Shown one piece after another: positions 7,296-14,447 of a stretch of DNA of 19,580 nucleotides. Within the stretch, counting starts at the first letter, position 1, and every line of letters begins with the position of its first letter. Source of the DNA: an uncultured Clostridia bacterium (lineage in GTDB: Bacteria; Bacillota; Clostridia; Christensenellales; UBA1242); NCBI GenBank assembly GCA_944377765.1, contig CALWFX010000011.1, positions 1-19,580 on the forward strand. The letters are read 5' to 3'. The notes beneath the pieces were generated by a model. The model saw only the letters and a list, made by a program, of their open reading frames with translations, did no database searches and was not told the DNA's origin. The position numbers were made by a program, and so were the translations under genes.

Positions 7296-7325
7296 ATTAT
7301 ATCATATATTTAACATTTTCCACAA
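7296..7325 (-). promoter_or_regulatory. Extended -10 promoter of the thioredoxin-reductase-like gene (leaderless start)
   Basis: On the minus strand TGATATAAT forms an extended -10 (TATAAT at 7296-7301), with TTGTGG (7320-7325) 18 bases upstream. Only six bases (AATATT) separate the -10 hexamer from the start codon, so transcription would begin at or next to the A of the ATG. Confidence 0.55.
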
Positions 7326-7342
7326 ATAAAACTAAATATTGA

Positions 7343-7374
7343 AAATTAAAAAAGTAGTAATTTAATACTACTTT
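7343..7374 (-). terminator. Intrinsic terminator of the coiled-coil gene
   Basis: A 9-bp stem (7366-7374 with 7351-7359, loop of 6) is followed on the minus strand by a T-rich run (TTTAATTTT). It overlaps the stop codon of the gene at 7368-7820. Confidence 0.75.
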
Positions 7375-7820
7375 GTTTTTTCATCTTTTGTTGCTTTTTC
7401 TTTTGCTGGTGCTATCTCTTCTGCATTTTCTTTTATTGCATCAAATTCACTGATTAAGTCAGCAACCTTTTCTTTAATTTTATCTCTATCTTCCAAAACC
7501 TTGGTTATGCAAAGATTGCAACTTTTAAGTTCTTCTTCAACCCCTTTCTTTTTATTCGCAACTTCGGCATAGTCATCCTGTAAAGATTTTATTTCATTGC
7601 CCAAAGCATCCTTTTCAGCATCAGTTTTAGCCACATTTTTTTGTCCCAAAACTTTAAGGCGTTTTTGCCAAAGTTTATATCCTTCATCTATAAGTTTCTT
7701 TTGGGTTTTAATTAATTCTGCTCTTTTTTCCATAAGCATAAAATAATAATCAATAAAGTTTTCTTGTTCAAGCAAAAGGCTTTTACATCTTTTATACATA
7801 AGTTCGTTAAGTTCTGGCAT
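7368..7820 (-). CDS. Small Lys/Glu-rich coiled-coil protein, function unknown
   Basis: I do not recognise a family. The 150-residue product starts MPELNELMYKRCKS and is almost entirely charged helix with heptad-like spacing (roughly residues 10-130), ending in a Lys/Glu/Ala tail. It has no signal peptide or membrane segment, so it is probably cytoplasmic. Two cysteines sit in a CNLC pair near residue 101. A longer frame reaches a TTG at 7878-7880, but that codon lies inside the -35 box of the promoter. The ATG at 7818-7820 has AAAGGGGG eight bases upstream and is the better start. It has its own promoter and terminator, so it is monocistronic, just beyond the rplM-rpsI operon. Confidence 0.75.
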   Translation of the reverse strand: MPELNELMYKRCKSLLLEQENFIDYYFMLMEKRAELIKTQKKLIDEGYKLWQKRLKVLGQKNVAKTDAEKDALGNEIKSLQDDYAEVANKKKGVEEELKSCNLCITKVLEDRDKIKEKVADLISEFDAIKENAEEIAPAKEKATKDEKTK

Positions 7821-7851
7821 AGTCATATCCCCCTTTAAACTATTTATCTTT

Positions 7852-7880
7852 ATTTTAATACAAGCGAAAAGTTTTGTCAA
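7852..7880 (-). promoter_or_regulatory. Sigma-A promoter for the coiled-coil gene
   Basis: On the minus strand a consensus TTGACA (7875-7880) is followed after 17 bases by TAAAAT (7852-7857), with the ribosome site about 15 bases further on. Confidence 0.75.
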
Positions 7881-7909
7881 TTTTATTTTATATTTTTCTC
7901 TTTGATAAT

Positions 7910-7934
7910 AAAAAAAACAGGCAATAATGCCTGT
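7910..7934 (-). terminator. Intrinsic terminator of the rplM-rpsI operon
   Basis: The 7-bp stem ACAGGCA/TGCCTGT (7917-7923 and 7928-7934) is followed on the minus strand by a run of six T. It begins five bases after the rpsI stop codon. Confidence 0.88.
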
Positions 7935-7939
7935 AATTT

Positions 7940-8353
7940 TTATCTCTTTGAGAATTGTGGAGCTTTTCTTGCTTTTTTAAGACCATATTTCTTTCTTTCT
8001 TTCATTCTTGGGTCTCTTGTCAAGAAACCAGCATTTTTGAGTTCTGCTTTATATGTTTCACTTGCTTCAACAAGTGCTCTTGCAATACCATGACAAATAG
8101 CACCTGCTTGTCCAGCAATTCCGCCACCATCAACATTAACAACAATATCAAATTTATCTGCTGTGTCAGTTAAAACAAGTGGTTGTTTAGCAATTAAAAT
8201 TAAAGTGTCGCGTTGAAGATAATCTTCAATGCTTCTTCCATTAATTGTGATAACGCCTTTTCCTGCATAAAGTCTAACTCTTGCAATAGATTTTTTTCTT
8301 CTTCCTGTTGCAATAAAAGCACCAGTTTTGTTTTGTGATGTTTTCTTAGCCAT
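7940..8353 (-). CDS. rpsI: 30S ribosomal protein S9
   Basis: This 137-residue protein is S9 of the small ribosomal subunit. Diagnostic stretches are ATGRRKKSIARVRL (15-28), the GGGIAGQAGAI loop (76-86), LTRDPRMKERKKYG and the C-terminal SKR, whose basic tail reaches the P-site tRNA anticodon. The short polar lead MAKKTSQNKTGA precedes the conserved core. Its ATG shares one base with the rplM stop (TAATG), so the two genes should be translationally coupled; the rplM-rpsI order is the usual bacterial one. A strong terminator follows directly. Confidence 0.97.
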   Translation of the reverse strand: MAKKTSQNKTGAFIATGRRKKSIARVRLYAGKGVITINGRSIEDYLQRDTLILIAKQPLVLTDTADKFDIVVNVDGGGIAGQAGAICHGIARALVEASETYKAELKNAGFLTRDPRMKERKKYGLKKARKAPQFSKR

Positions 8354-8796
8354 TATTCTCTAACTCCTTTTAATGCAACTTGTTCTGGTTTTTGTGCTTC
8401 ATGCTTATGTTCTGCATCTTTGTATACATGAAGTCTTGTAAATTCTTTACGACCTAATGAATTTTTTGGTAACATACCTTTAACTGCATGTTCAACAACT
8501 TTTCTTGAATCTTTTGCCATTAAAGTTTTGTAATCAACAGTTTTAAGTCCACCAACAAAACCAGTGTGCCAACGAAGTTTCTTTTGTTCCAATTTTTTAC
8601 CTGTAAGAACAACCTTGTCAGAATTAATTACAACAACGAAATCTCCTGTGTCAACATGTGGTGTATATATAGTTTTATTTTTTCCAGTTAAAATATCTGC
8701 AACTTGACTTGCAAGACGACCAAGTGGCATGTTTGTTGCGTCAACAACATACCATTTTCTTTCAATAGTAACTGGGTTTGCCATGTAAGTTTTCAT
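8353..8796 (-). CDS. rplM: 50S ribosomal protein L13
   Basis: This 147-residue protein is L13, an early-assembly protein of the large subunit. Conserved pieces include ERKWYVVDATNMPLGRLAS (12-30), the TGDFVVVINSDKV strand, and VKGMLPKNSLGR (109-120). The length is typical. The ATG at 8794-8796 has AGGGAG six bases upstream. It is the first gene of the rplM-rpsI operon, with its own promoter and a leader of about 94 bases that probably carries autoregulation by ribosomal protein. Confidence 0.97.
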   Translation of the reverse strand: MKTYMANPVTIERKWYVVDATNMPLGRLASQVADILTGKNKTIYTPHVDTGDFVVVINSDKVVLTGKKLEQKKLRWHTGFVGGLKTVDYKTLMAKDSRKVVEHAVKGMLPKNSLGRKEFTRLHVYKDAEHKHEAQKPEQVALKGVRE

Positions 8797-8893
8797 TTTT
8801 ATCTCCCTAAAATATATTTTTAATTGGACATTTCATCTTACCAAACAGCGCTTATCGGGGCTAACAATAAAACGCCTTTAAATAAAGACGCTA
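8797..8893 (-). promoter_or_regulatory. Structured 5' leader of rplM, candidate L13 autoregulatory leader
   Basis: The leader between the rplM promoter and start can form a first hairpin, CGTCTTT with AAAGGCG (8885-8891 and 8874-8880, one G-U pair). After this come a GC-rich AGCCCCGATAAGCGCT block (8847-8862) and a TTGG...CCAA hairpin (about 8824-8844). The ribosome site TAGGGAGAT follows at 8800-8808. L13 leaders that bind the protein product are known in Bacillota, and the position and structure fit. I could not compare it with the published consensus base by base. Confidence 0.5.
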
Positions 8894-8895
8894 TT

Positions 8896-8924
8896 ATTTT
8901 ACTTATTTTAATAAAATTTGTCAA
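8896..8924 (-). promoter_or_regulatory. Sigma-A promoter of the rplM-rpsI operon
   Basis: On the minus strand consensus TTGACA (8919-8924) and TAAAAT (8896-8901) are 17 bases apart, as expected for a strongly expressed ribosomal protein operon. Confidence 0.8.
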
Positions 8925-8960
8925 GTATTTTTTATGACTTTTCAAGATTTATTTTTGTTA

Positions 8961-9536
8961 TTATGCTGGAAAAACCCTATGTAACATTGTAACTGCATTG
9001 ACAAGTCCATTATAATATATCATTTTCTTATAAACTTTGCTTTTCACCTGCTTGTCGTTTATATCATTCAGCATTAAAGTGATTTCGTCCATAAGTTTAC
9101 TGGAAATGTGAGTCATTATGTATTCAAGTTGTTTTTTGTTGGTGATTTTTTTAAATTTTTCGGCAAATTCAAGGGAATTTATATCAACAAGATTATTTAA
9201 TTTTTCCAGTATTTCACGATCATTCTTTGCTTCTTCACAAATTTTTTTAACTTCGCTTAAACAATTTTTTTCAATTTTGACCAATGCATGTTCCTTGCTA
9301 ATTTTTCCCGCTTCAACATCTTCTAATAATTCGTTTAATTCAGTTTTGAAAAACAAAGGAAGTTCAAGTTTTTCGCCTTTTTTAATCGACTTTTCATGAA
9401 GTAAATTTTGATTATATTTACAAATCAAATATAAAAAATTGGAAACAACTTTGTTTTTGTCATCACAATTTTTTGTTGTGGACACATTTCCAACACTGTC
9501 AAAATCTATAAGGTTATAAAAGTATAAAAAACTCAT
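8961..9536 (-). CDS. Hypothetical helical cytoplasmic protein
   Basis: I do not recognise this 191-residue protein. It starts with an aromatic-rich segment (MSFLYFYNLIDFDSVGN). From about residue 30 on it is mostly predicted helix, rich in Lys, Glu, Leu and Asn, for example LNELLEDVEAG (67-77) and TNKKQLEYIMTHISSKL. No signal peptide, membrane helix, metal site or nucleotide-binding motif is visible. The ATG at 9534-9536 has AAAGGGG six bases upstream. It has its own promoter but no clear terminator before the rplM promoter, so read-through into rplM-rpsI is possible. Composition matches its neighbours and there is no sign of recent transfer. Confidence 0.75.
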   Translation of the reverse strand: MSFLYFYNLIDFDSVGNVSTTKNCDDKNKVVSNFLYLICKYNQNLLHEKSIKKGEKLELPLFFKTELNELLEDVEAGKISKEHALVKIEKNCLSEVKKICEEAKNDREILEKLNNLVDINSLEFAEKFKKITNKKQLEYIMTHISSKLMDEITLMLNDINDKQVKSKVYKKMIYYNGLVNAVTMLHRVFPA

Positions 9537-9558
9537 AATAATCCCCTTTATATGAAAA

Positions 9559-9588
9559 AGTATATCACATAAAAATGAAATAAATCAA
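9559..9588 (-). promoter_or_regulatory. Extended -10 promoter for the 191-residue hypothetical gene
   Basis: On the minus strand TGATATACT forms an extended -10 (TATACT at 9559-9564), with TTGATT (9583-9588) 18 bases upstream and the ribosome site about 10 bases downstream. Confidence 0.6.
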
Positions 9589-9639
9589 ATGAATTTTTGC
9601 ATATTTATACATATTTTTTTATAATATTTTATTTTAATA

Positions 9640-9675
9640 TTTAAAATAAATAAGCATGCTTAATCATACTTATTT
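9640..9675 (-). terminator. Terminator of the M18 aminopeptidase gene
   Basis: An 11-bp stem with one G-U pair (arms 9665-9675 and 9648-9658, loop ATTAAG) overlaps the stop codon. It is followed on the minus strand by ATTTTAAATATT. The T-tract is imperfect, so strength is uncertain. Confidence 0.5.
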
Positions 9676-11082
9676 TAAAAATGCTGAAAATGCTTTATAA
9701 GTGGAATATAAATCGCCTTTTGAAATTAGTTCATAAGGTGCATGCATGGAAATTACAGGCACACCAATGTCGATTGTGTCAATATTCAAACTTGCCACAA
9801 ATTTGGCAATTGTGCCACCGCCTCCAATGTCAACAGCACCAAGTTCAGCAGTTTGCCAAACAACATTATCTTTCAAGAACGCTTTTCTAATTTCTCCAAC
9901 AAGTTCACAAGATGCATCGTTTGCGCCACTTTTACCCCTTGCCCCAGTAAACTTATTTATACATGCTCCGCAAGAGATTATTGCACTGTTTGACTTTTCA
10001 AAAATTGTAGCGTCAAATGAATTGGCAAAAGTTGGGTCATAACAACTTGTAACATCGGCAGATAAACATCTTGAATTTGCTCTTACTTTCCTTATATTAC
10101 AATTAAAACTTATAGCAATTTCATCAATTAAATCTTCATATACCTTACTTTTCATGCCTGTATTACCTTCACTGCCAACTTCTTCCTTGTCCACCAAAAG
10201 TGCCATTATGGTGTCATCACTTTTTGAATTTATTGTTGCCATTAATGCTGGATATGCACAAGACTTGTCGTCATGGCCATATGCACCAATAAACACTCTG
10301 TCAAGTCCAATATCTTTTGCTTTAAATGCTGGAACAACTGAAAGTTCGCTACTTAAAAAATCTTCCTCACAAATTCCATATTTATCATTTAAAATTTTTA
10401 ATATATTAAGTTTAATTTTGTTTAGCACTTTATCATCATTAAAAGGCATTCCGCCAACAATAACATTAAGTTGTTCACCTGTTATAATATTCTCTCCATT
10501 TAAAGCCATTTGCTTTGCCCCAAGGTGTGGAAGTAGGTCAGTTATATAAAATATTGGGTCATTCTCATCTTCTCCAACTGAAACATACACTCTTTTGCCA
10601 TCTTTTAACACAACAACACCATGCAATGCAAGTGGAATGGTTGTCCACTGATATTTTTTAATACCACCATAGTAATGAGTTTTAAACAAACAAAAGCCAT
10701 CTTGTTCATAAACAGGATTTTGCTTTAAATCAATTCTTGGCGAGTCTATATGCGCTCCCAAAATTTTAATTCCCTTATCTTCAAGGTTGTTTTTTCCAAT
10801 TTTGAAAACCACCACACTTTTATCACGATTAACAAAAAATCTTTTATCTCCAACTTTAAGTTTATCCCCAAAGCGGAATTCTTTAAAGCCATTATTTTTA
10901 GCAATTTGAACAGCAGTTTGACATGCTTCTCTTTCAGTTTTTGATTTATTTAAAAAACTTTTATAATCTTCAGCAAAACTAAAACATTGTGCAATTTCTT
11001 TTTCGGAAGCGGTTAAAAAGAAATTTCTTTTTTCATAAAACAATTCTTTTGATAGTTTTTGACCTTCACTTAATTCTGACAT
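9670..11082 (-). CDS. M18 family metallo-aminopeptidase (aspartyl-aminopeptidase type)
   Basis: This 470-residue enzyme belongs to peptidase family M18, dinuclear zinc exopeptidases that remove N-terminal residues from peptides in the cytoplasm. Zinc and catalytic positions are readable in order: AHIDSPR (His111, Asp113), the bridging Asp in GAYGHDDKSCAYP (267-279), VDKEEVGSEGNTG (297-309, catalytic and ligand Glu), SADVTS with Asp343, and ISMHAPYE (His447). The length is normal for M18. The ATG at 11080-11082 follows TAGGAGAATAAT, a good ribosome site. No signal peptide is present. The gene stands alone between its own terminator and that of the 1030-residue protein. Whether acidic residues are truly the preferred substrate cannot be read from the sequence. 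Confidence 0.93.
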   Translation of the reverse strand: MSELSEGQKLSKELFYEKRNFFLTASEKEIAQCFSFAEDYKSFLNKSKTEREACQTAVQIAKNNGFKEFRFGDKLKVGDKRFFVNRDKSVVVFKIGKNNLEDKGIKILGAHIDSPRIDLKQNPVYEQDGFCLFKTHYYGGIKKYQWTTIPLALHGVVVLKDGKRVYVSVGEDENDPIFYITDLLPHLGAKQMALNGENIITGEQLNVIVGGMPFNDDKVLNKIKLNILKILNDKYGICEEDFLSSELSVVPAFKAKDIGLDRVFIGAYGHDDKSCAYPALMATINSKSDDTIMALLVDKEEVGSEGNTGMKSKVYEDLIDEIAISFNCNIRKVRANSRCLSADVTSCYDPTFANSFDATIFEKSNSAIISCGACINKFTGARGKSGANDASCELVGEIRKAFLKDNVVWQTAELGAVDIGGGGTIAKFVASLNIDTIDIGVPVISMHAPYELISKGDLYSTYKAFSAFLK

Positions 11083-11089
11083 ATTATTC

Positions 11090-11131
11090 TCCTATGTAAA
11101 TAGGATATCCACATATTGAATATATTATCAA
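11090..11131 (-). promoter_or_regulatory. Weak promoter and ribosome-site hairpin of the M18 gene
   Basis: The best promoter reading on the minus strand is TTGATA (11126-11131), 18 bases, then TATCCT (11102-11107). Overlapping it, a perfect 6-bp inverted repeat (11100-11105 with 11090-11095, loop TTAC) would pair the TAGGA of the Shine-Dalgarno if the upstream arm is transcribed. Both calls are tentative. Confidence 0.3.
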
Positions 11132-11139
11132 ACAAAATA

Positions 11140-11174
11140 AACAAAAATAAGAAGAGCACAACTCTTCTTATTTT
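11140..11174 (-). terminator. Intrinsic terminator of the 1030-residue protein gene
   Basis: A perfect 13-bp stem (11162-11174 with 11144-11156) and 5-base loop is followed on the minus strand by TGTTTATTTTG. It lies ten bases after the stop codon. Confidence 0.85.
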
Positions 11175-11184
11175 GTTTTAATTA

Positions 11185-14100
11185 TTATAATGTTCTTTCT
11201 CTTTCCGCATTTTTTGCATTTGCTGTTTCTTGTGTTGTTTCTGGTGCGTCAGTTTCAACTTCAACATATGTTCCTGCTTGATTTAACATTGTTCCTTTTA
11301 ATTCAACTTCGCTTTCGCTTGAAACAATATAATCGTTAGGGTTACTAATTCCAGAAACATACATATCAAATTGACCAAGTGTGAAGCAAGCAATAACTTT
11401 TTCAGAAAGTGGAACGTTCTTTTTGGTTGAAACATCAACTGCTCTGTAAGTAAACACTGTTCCATTTTCAGCAACAACAATTAAATCTCCGCCTCTAGAT
11501 ATTTTTCCATCCACTTTTGTGGAACTTTCATCAAAATTGAAATAAACATTTTTAACTTTTGCATTTTGTTCAGTCAAAACCTTTTCGCTGATTGCTTTAA
11601 TAAGTCCATCAGCATACAATTCTTTAACCCCAAATTTGTTATAGATTTCTTTAACAGAAGCATTTTCTTTAATTGTAACCTTGTTTACTTTTTGGGCATT
11701 TTCAAGAGCGGTATAGAATTCTCTTGAAGATGTTGCCTGATAATCTGAGTTAAATGTTAATGTGTAAAGTTTTTCGCCACTTGAAACGCTAAGTGTGTTA
11801 ACATAATTTGTTCCATCATTACCAATATTGATACTTTCAACTGTAAGGTCGCTTGCAGGCACACCAACAATTGTTGACACAACATTTATAAGATTTTCGT
11901 TATTCAAATAAATTTGATTTCCGTCTTCCATTTGGTCAACATCTGGGTCAGTTACTGGTGGTTTTGGAGCAGGTTTAACTTCACTGCTACCCACTTCTGT
12001 TTCCAATGTTTTAAATTCTTGATTATATAATGTTTCATATGCCATAACATAAGTTTCTGCATCATCAGATGAATAGCCAATTCCAGTTAAATATGTTTTG
12101 AAACTATCTCTATCTGTTGAGCCATTTCCATAAATAACTTTCATGCTACCATTTTCATCTTTGAATGAATCTGAACTAATTCCATGAGCATGCAATTCTT
12201 CTGCAACCCTTGCACCTAATGCACCAGCAGCACCAGCAATAATTGGTTGTCTATAATCTAATCCGCCAAAAATTGCACTATATGACCAATTTGCAATTCC
12301 AGGTTTGATTTCAGATTCAGCAGTGCTTTCAATTTTTGAATTTACAAGACCAGCAATTTTGTTTGGAGATATAATATATGAGCCATCACTTTTCATTTCA
12401 TAATTGAACAAAGTATTATTTACTTCAGACCTAGTAGAAATCTCAGAACCGCCTGCCAAAAATTCATCAATATGATTATTTGTAATTTGCACTGACACTG
12501 TTGGAGCGGCGTTAAGAAATTCAGCATATTCAGCTTCTCCAGGAGCAGGACTTGCAAGAGTTAAAAGAAGAGCTAAACCGATGACAGCAACCATCTTCAC
12601 TATAAATGGGCTTTTAACAAAACCACCCTTAGCATGTTTTTCGCGTTTTGTTAAACTTGTTAAATCATTTGAAACTCTTCTTATGGTTTCTCTTTCTTGA
12701 AGAGACATTGTATATCCATTAAAGGCTTCATCAAAACCATTTTTCTTTAATTTTTTTCTTGTTGTAGCGAGCCAAAGTCTTCCAAGTTTACTATCAACAT
12801 CTTTAACTATAATACGCTTATCCTTGCCACCTTCTGGGTCATAAACTGTTATCGCATAAATATTTTTGCCATTTTTATTATATTTTTCAACACCAACACC
12901 TTTAACTTTATAAAAATATGCTGGCTTACCTGATTTTTTCTTAAGTTCACTTGAGTCCTGACCTGTTAAATCATCAAGATTGACAACTTCTCCTTCTGGA
13001 ACAAGATTTGGTCTAAATACCCACAAATCAGGATAACCATTTTCGCCTTTTGCAATAACAATTTGCAAAGTTCCATCTTCTGTTTCTGATTCTTCAAATG
13101 CTTTAATAGCCTTTTTGGTTTTACCCTTATAGAAAAAGTTGCTCTTTTTGTAATTTAAATCTGTAAAATCAGAGTTTTTTGTCTTAACAATATCACAATC
13201 TAAATGACCAAAAATTGGATTTTCTATTCGGCGTGTTTCGATTGGGGCTTCATCAAGATCATCTTCTTCATCAGGCATTTCATCTCCTTCATAAGGCATT
13301 TCATCACCCACTTCCTCAGCATCATGAACATGTTCTTCTCTTGCACCTTCAATTGGTACACGAACTTCAATAGGCTCGCCTTCTGCAACTGAAACAGATT
13401 CATCTACAGTTTCACTTTCATCTCTTTCTTCAAAAGAGTGTGCAGCCGCATGTCTTGCTCTCGCTTCATCAACAAGACGAACTCTATCTAAATGTCTTTG
13501 ATTCCTTGCAGCAACAATTTCTGCTCTTCTTCTTTCCTGAGCCTCTTCATCCTTTCTTTTAACTTCTTCAAGATGTCTGCTTATTCTTGAAGCCCTACCT
13601 TGTTCTCTCAATGCTTGCTCTCTTTGAGAAATTACACCGGCAATTCTAGAAATGACTTCCTTTCGTTTGTCCTCTAAATTATGAGCTGATAATTCATAAT
13701 CTAAATCATCACTGTCAATTCCATTTTGCTTATTTGCCAATCTTTGCCATGCATCAGTATATATTTTATCAACTTCTGGAGTAGGTCTTGTAGCTGAACT
13801 TGTTTCTTCAACATCGCCTTTTCCACCAGTTTTAATTTTCTTTACTGGTTTCTTTTTAGCAGGAACAACTGGAGTTTTATCATCTACTTTTTTTGCAGGT
13901 GCAGCAGGTTTCTTTGCTGGCTTTCCACTTTCTCCAGTTTTCTTTGCTGGTTTTTCTTCAGCAGAAGGAGCAACTGGGTTTTTATCATCTACTTTTTTTG
14001 CAGGTGCAGCAGGTTTCTTTGTTGTCTTTCCTGCTTTAGAAGCACTTGCATTTTCACCAGTTTTCTTCTCTGGAGTTTTCTCTGGTTTTTTCGCAACAGA

Positions 14101-14277
14101 AACAGAAGCTGGCTTTTTACCAGCTGTTTTTGGTGAAGAAACTCCTTTTTTAGAACTTGAACCATTTTCTGTTCCACTCAATTCATCTTCTATCCCTAAC
14201 AATTCGTCAATCTCTGCCAATCTTTTTCTTATATCATCAGTTTTAGTTTTTACATCATTAGCAATTTTCTTTGCCAT
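11185..14277 (-). CDS. Large single-pass membrane protein with H1-like basic tail, coiled coil and outer domain
   Basis: I do not recognise a family for this 1030-residue protein. The N-terminal part (about 40-160) is Lys/Ala/Pro-rich, with KKPAAPAKKVDDK occurring twice, and resembles eukaryotic-type H1 tails or bacterial histone-like tails. Residues about 200-275 form an Arg/Glu-rich coiled coil, followed by an acidic stretch (about 280-345, with EGDEMPDEEDDLDE). A mixed domain (about 350-530) is followed by one hydrophobic helix (about 558-576, IVKMVAVIGLALLLTLA) after a basic KREKHAKGGFVKS. Residues 580-1030 form a Ser/Asn-rich outer domain with no cysteine cluster or sorting signal. The basic flank predicts the N-terminal half inside and the C-terminal half outside. 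The ATG follows AGGAGGG at the right distance. A link between nucleic acid or another acidic partner inside and the envelope is only a hypothesis. Confidence 0.8.
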   Translation of the reverse strand: MAKKIANDVKTKTDDIRKRLAEIDELLGIEDELSGTENGSSSKKGVSSPKTAGKKPASVSVAKKPEKTPEKKTGENASASKAGKTTKKPAAPAKKVDDKNPVAPSAEEKPAKKTGESGKPAKKPAAPAKKVDDKTPVVPAKKKPVKKIKTGGKGDVEETSSATRPTPEVDKIYTDAWQRLANKQNGIDSDDLDYELSAHNLEDKRKEVISRIAGVISQREQALREQGRASRISRHLEEVKRKDEEAQERRRAEIVAARNQRHLDRVRLVDEARARHAAAHSFEERDESETVDESVSVAEGEPIEVRVPIEGAREEHVHDAEEVGDEMPYEGDEMPDEEDDLDEAPIETRRIENPIFGHLDCDIVKTKNSDFTDLNYKKSNFFYKGKTKKAIKAFEESETEDGTLQIVIAKGENGYPDLWVFRPNLVPEGEVVNLDDLTGQDSSELKKKSGKPAYFYKVKGVGVEKYNKNGKNIYAITVYDPEGGKDKRIIVKDVDSKLGRLWLATTRKKLKKNGFDEAFNGYTMSLQERETIRRVSNDLTSLTKREKHAKGGFVKSPFIVKMVAVIGLALLLTLASPAPGEAEYAEFLNAAPTVSVQITNNHIDEFLAGGSEISTRSEVNNTLFNYEMKSDGSYIISPNKIAGLVNSKIESTAESEIKPGIANWSYSAIFGGLDYRQPIIAGAAGALGARVAEELHAHGISSDSFKDENGSMKVIYGNGSTDRDSFKTYLTGIGYSSDDAETYVMAYETLYNQEFKTLETEVGSSEVKPAPKPPVTDPDVDQMEDGNQIYLNNENLINVVSTIVGVPASDLTVESINIGNDGTNYVNTLSVSSGEKLYTLTFNSDYQATSSREFYTALENAQKVNKVTIKENASVKEIYNKFGVKELYADGLIKAISEKVLTEQNAKVKNVYFNFDESSTKVDGKISRGGDLIVVAENGTVFTYRAVDVSTKKNVPLSEKVIACFTLGQFDMYVSGISNPNDYIVSSESEVELKGTMLNQAGTYVEVETDAPETTQETANAKNAERERTL
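13876..14021. repeat. Internal direct repeat in the basic tail of the 1030-residue protein
   Basis: Two identical 41-base copies, 13876-13916 and 13981-14021, lie 105 bases (35 codons) apart and encode the duplicated KKPAAPAKKVDDK block. Perfect DNA identity suggests a recent in-frame duplication that could expand or contract. Confidence 0.8.
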
Positions 14278-14303
14278 ATGAACCCTCCTATTTTGTTGAC
14301 TAT

Positions 14304-14332
14304 ATTATACCGCAAATTTAGCATACTGTCAA
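14304..14332 (-). promoter_or_regulatory. Perfect consensus sigma-A promoter for the 1030-residue protein
   Basis: On the minus strand TTGACA (14327-14332), exactly 17 bases, then TATAAT (14304-14309). It is the only full consensus match in the window. A short leader with AGGAGGG follows, so strong constitutive expression is expected. Confidence 0.85.
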
Positions 14333-14353
14333 TACCAAATCTTTAAAAATATG

Positions 14354-14383
14354 CAAAAAAACAAGATTTTATTCAAAAACTTG
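14354..14383 (-). terminator. Probable terminator of the comEC-holA-HD cluster
   Basis: On the minus strand CAAGTTTT (14376-14383) pairs with AAAATCTTG (one bulged T) and is followed by seven T. An AT-only 18-base palindrome lies nearby at 14393-14410 but lacks a T-tract. Confidence 0.5.
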
Positions 14384-14447
14384 CCATTTTTTATTTATTT
14401 ATAAATAAATTATTAATTTTGTAAGCGAAAAAATACCCACTAATATA

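Noticed and set aside
13989..14177. Gln/Lys/Leu-rich frame overlapping the basic tail of the 1030-residue protein
   Set aside because: It is a frame-shifted reading of the same Lys/Ala/Pro repeats, with no ribosome site of its own.
14393..14410. AT-only 18-base palindrome as terminator or replication element
   Set aside because: It has no GC pairs and no T-tract, and such palindromes arise easily in DNA this AT-rich; the bulged stem at 14354-14383 is a better terminator.
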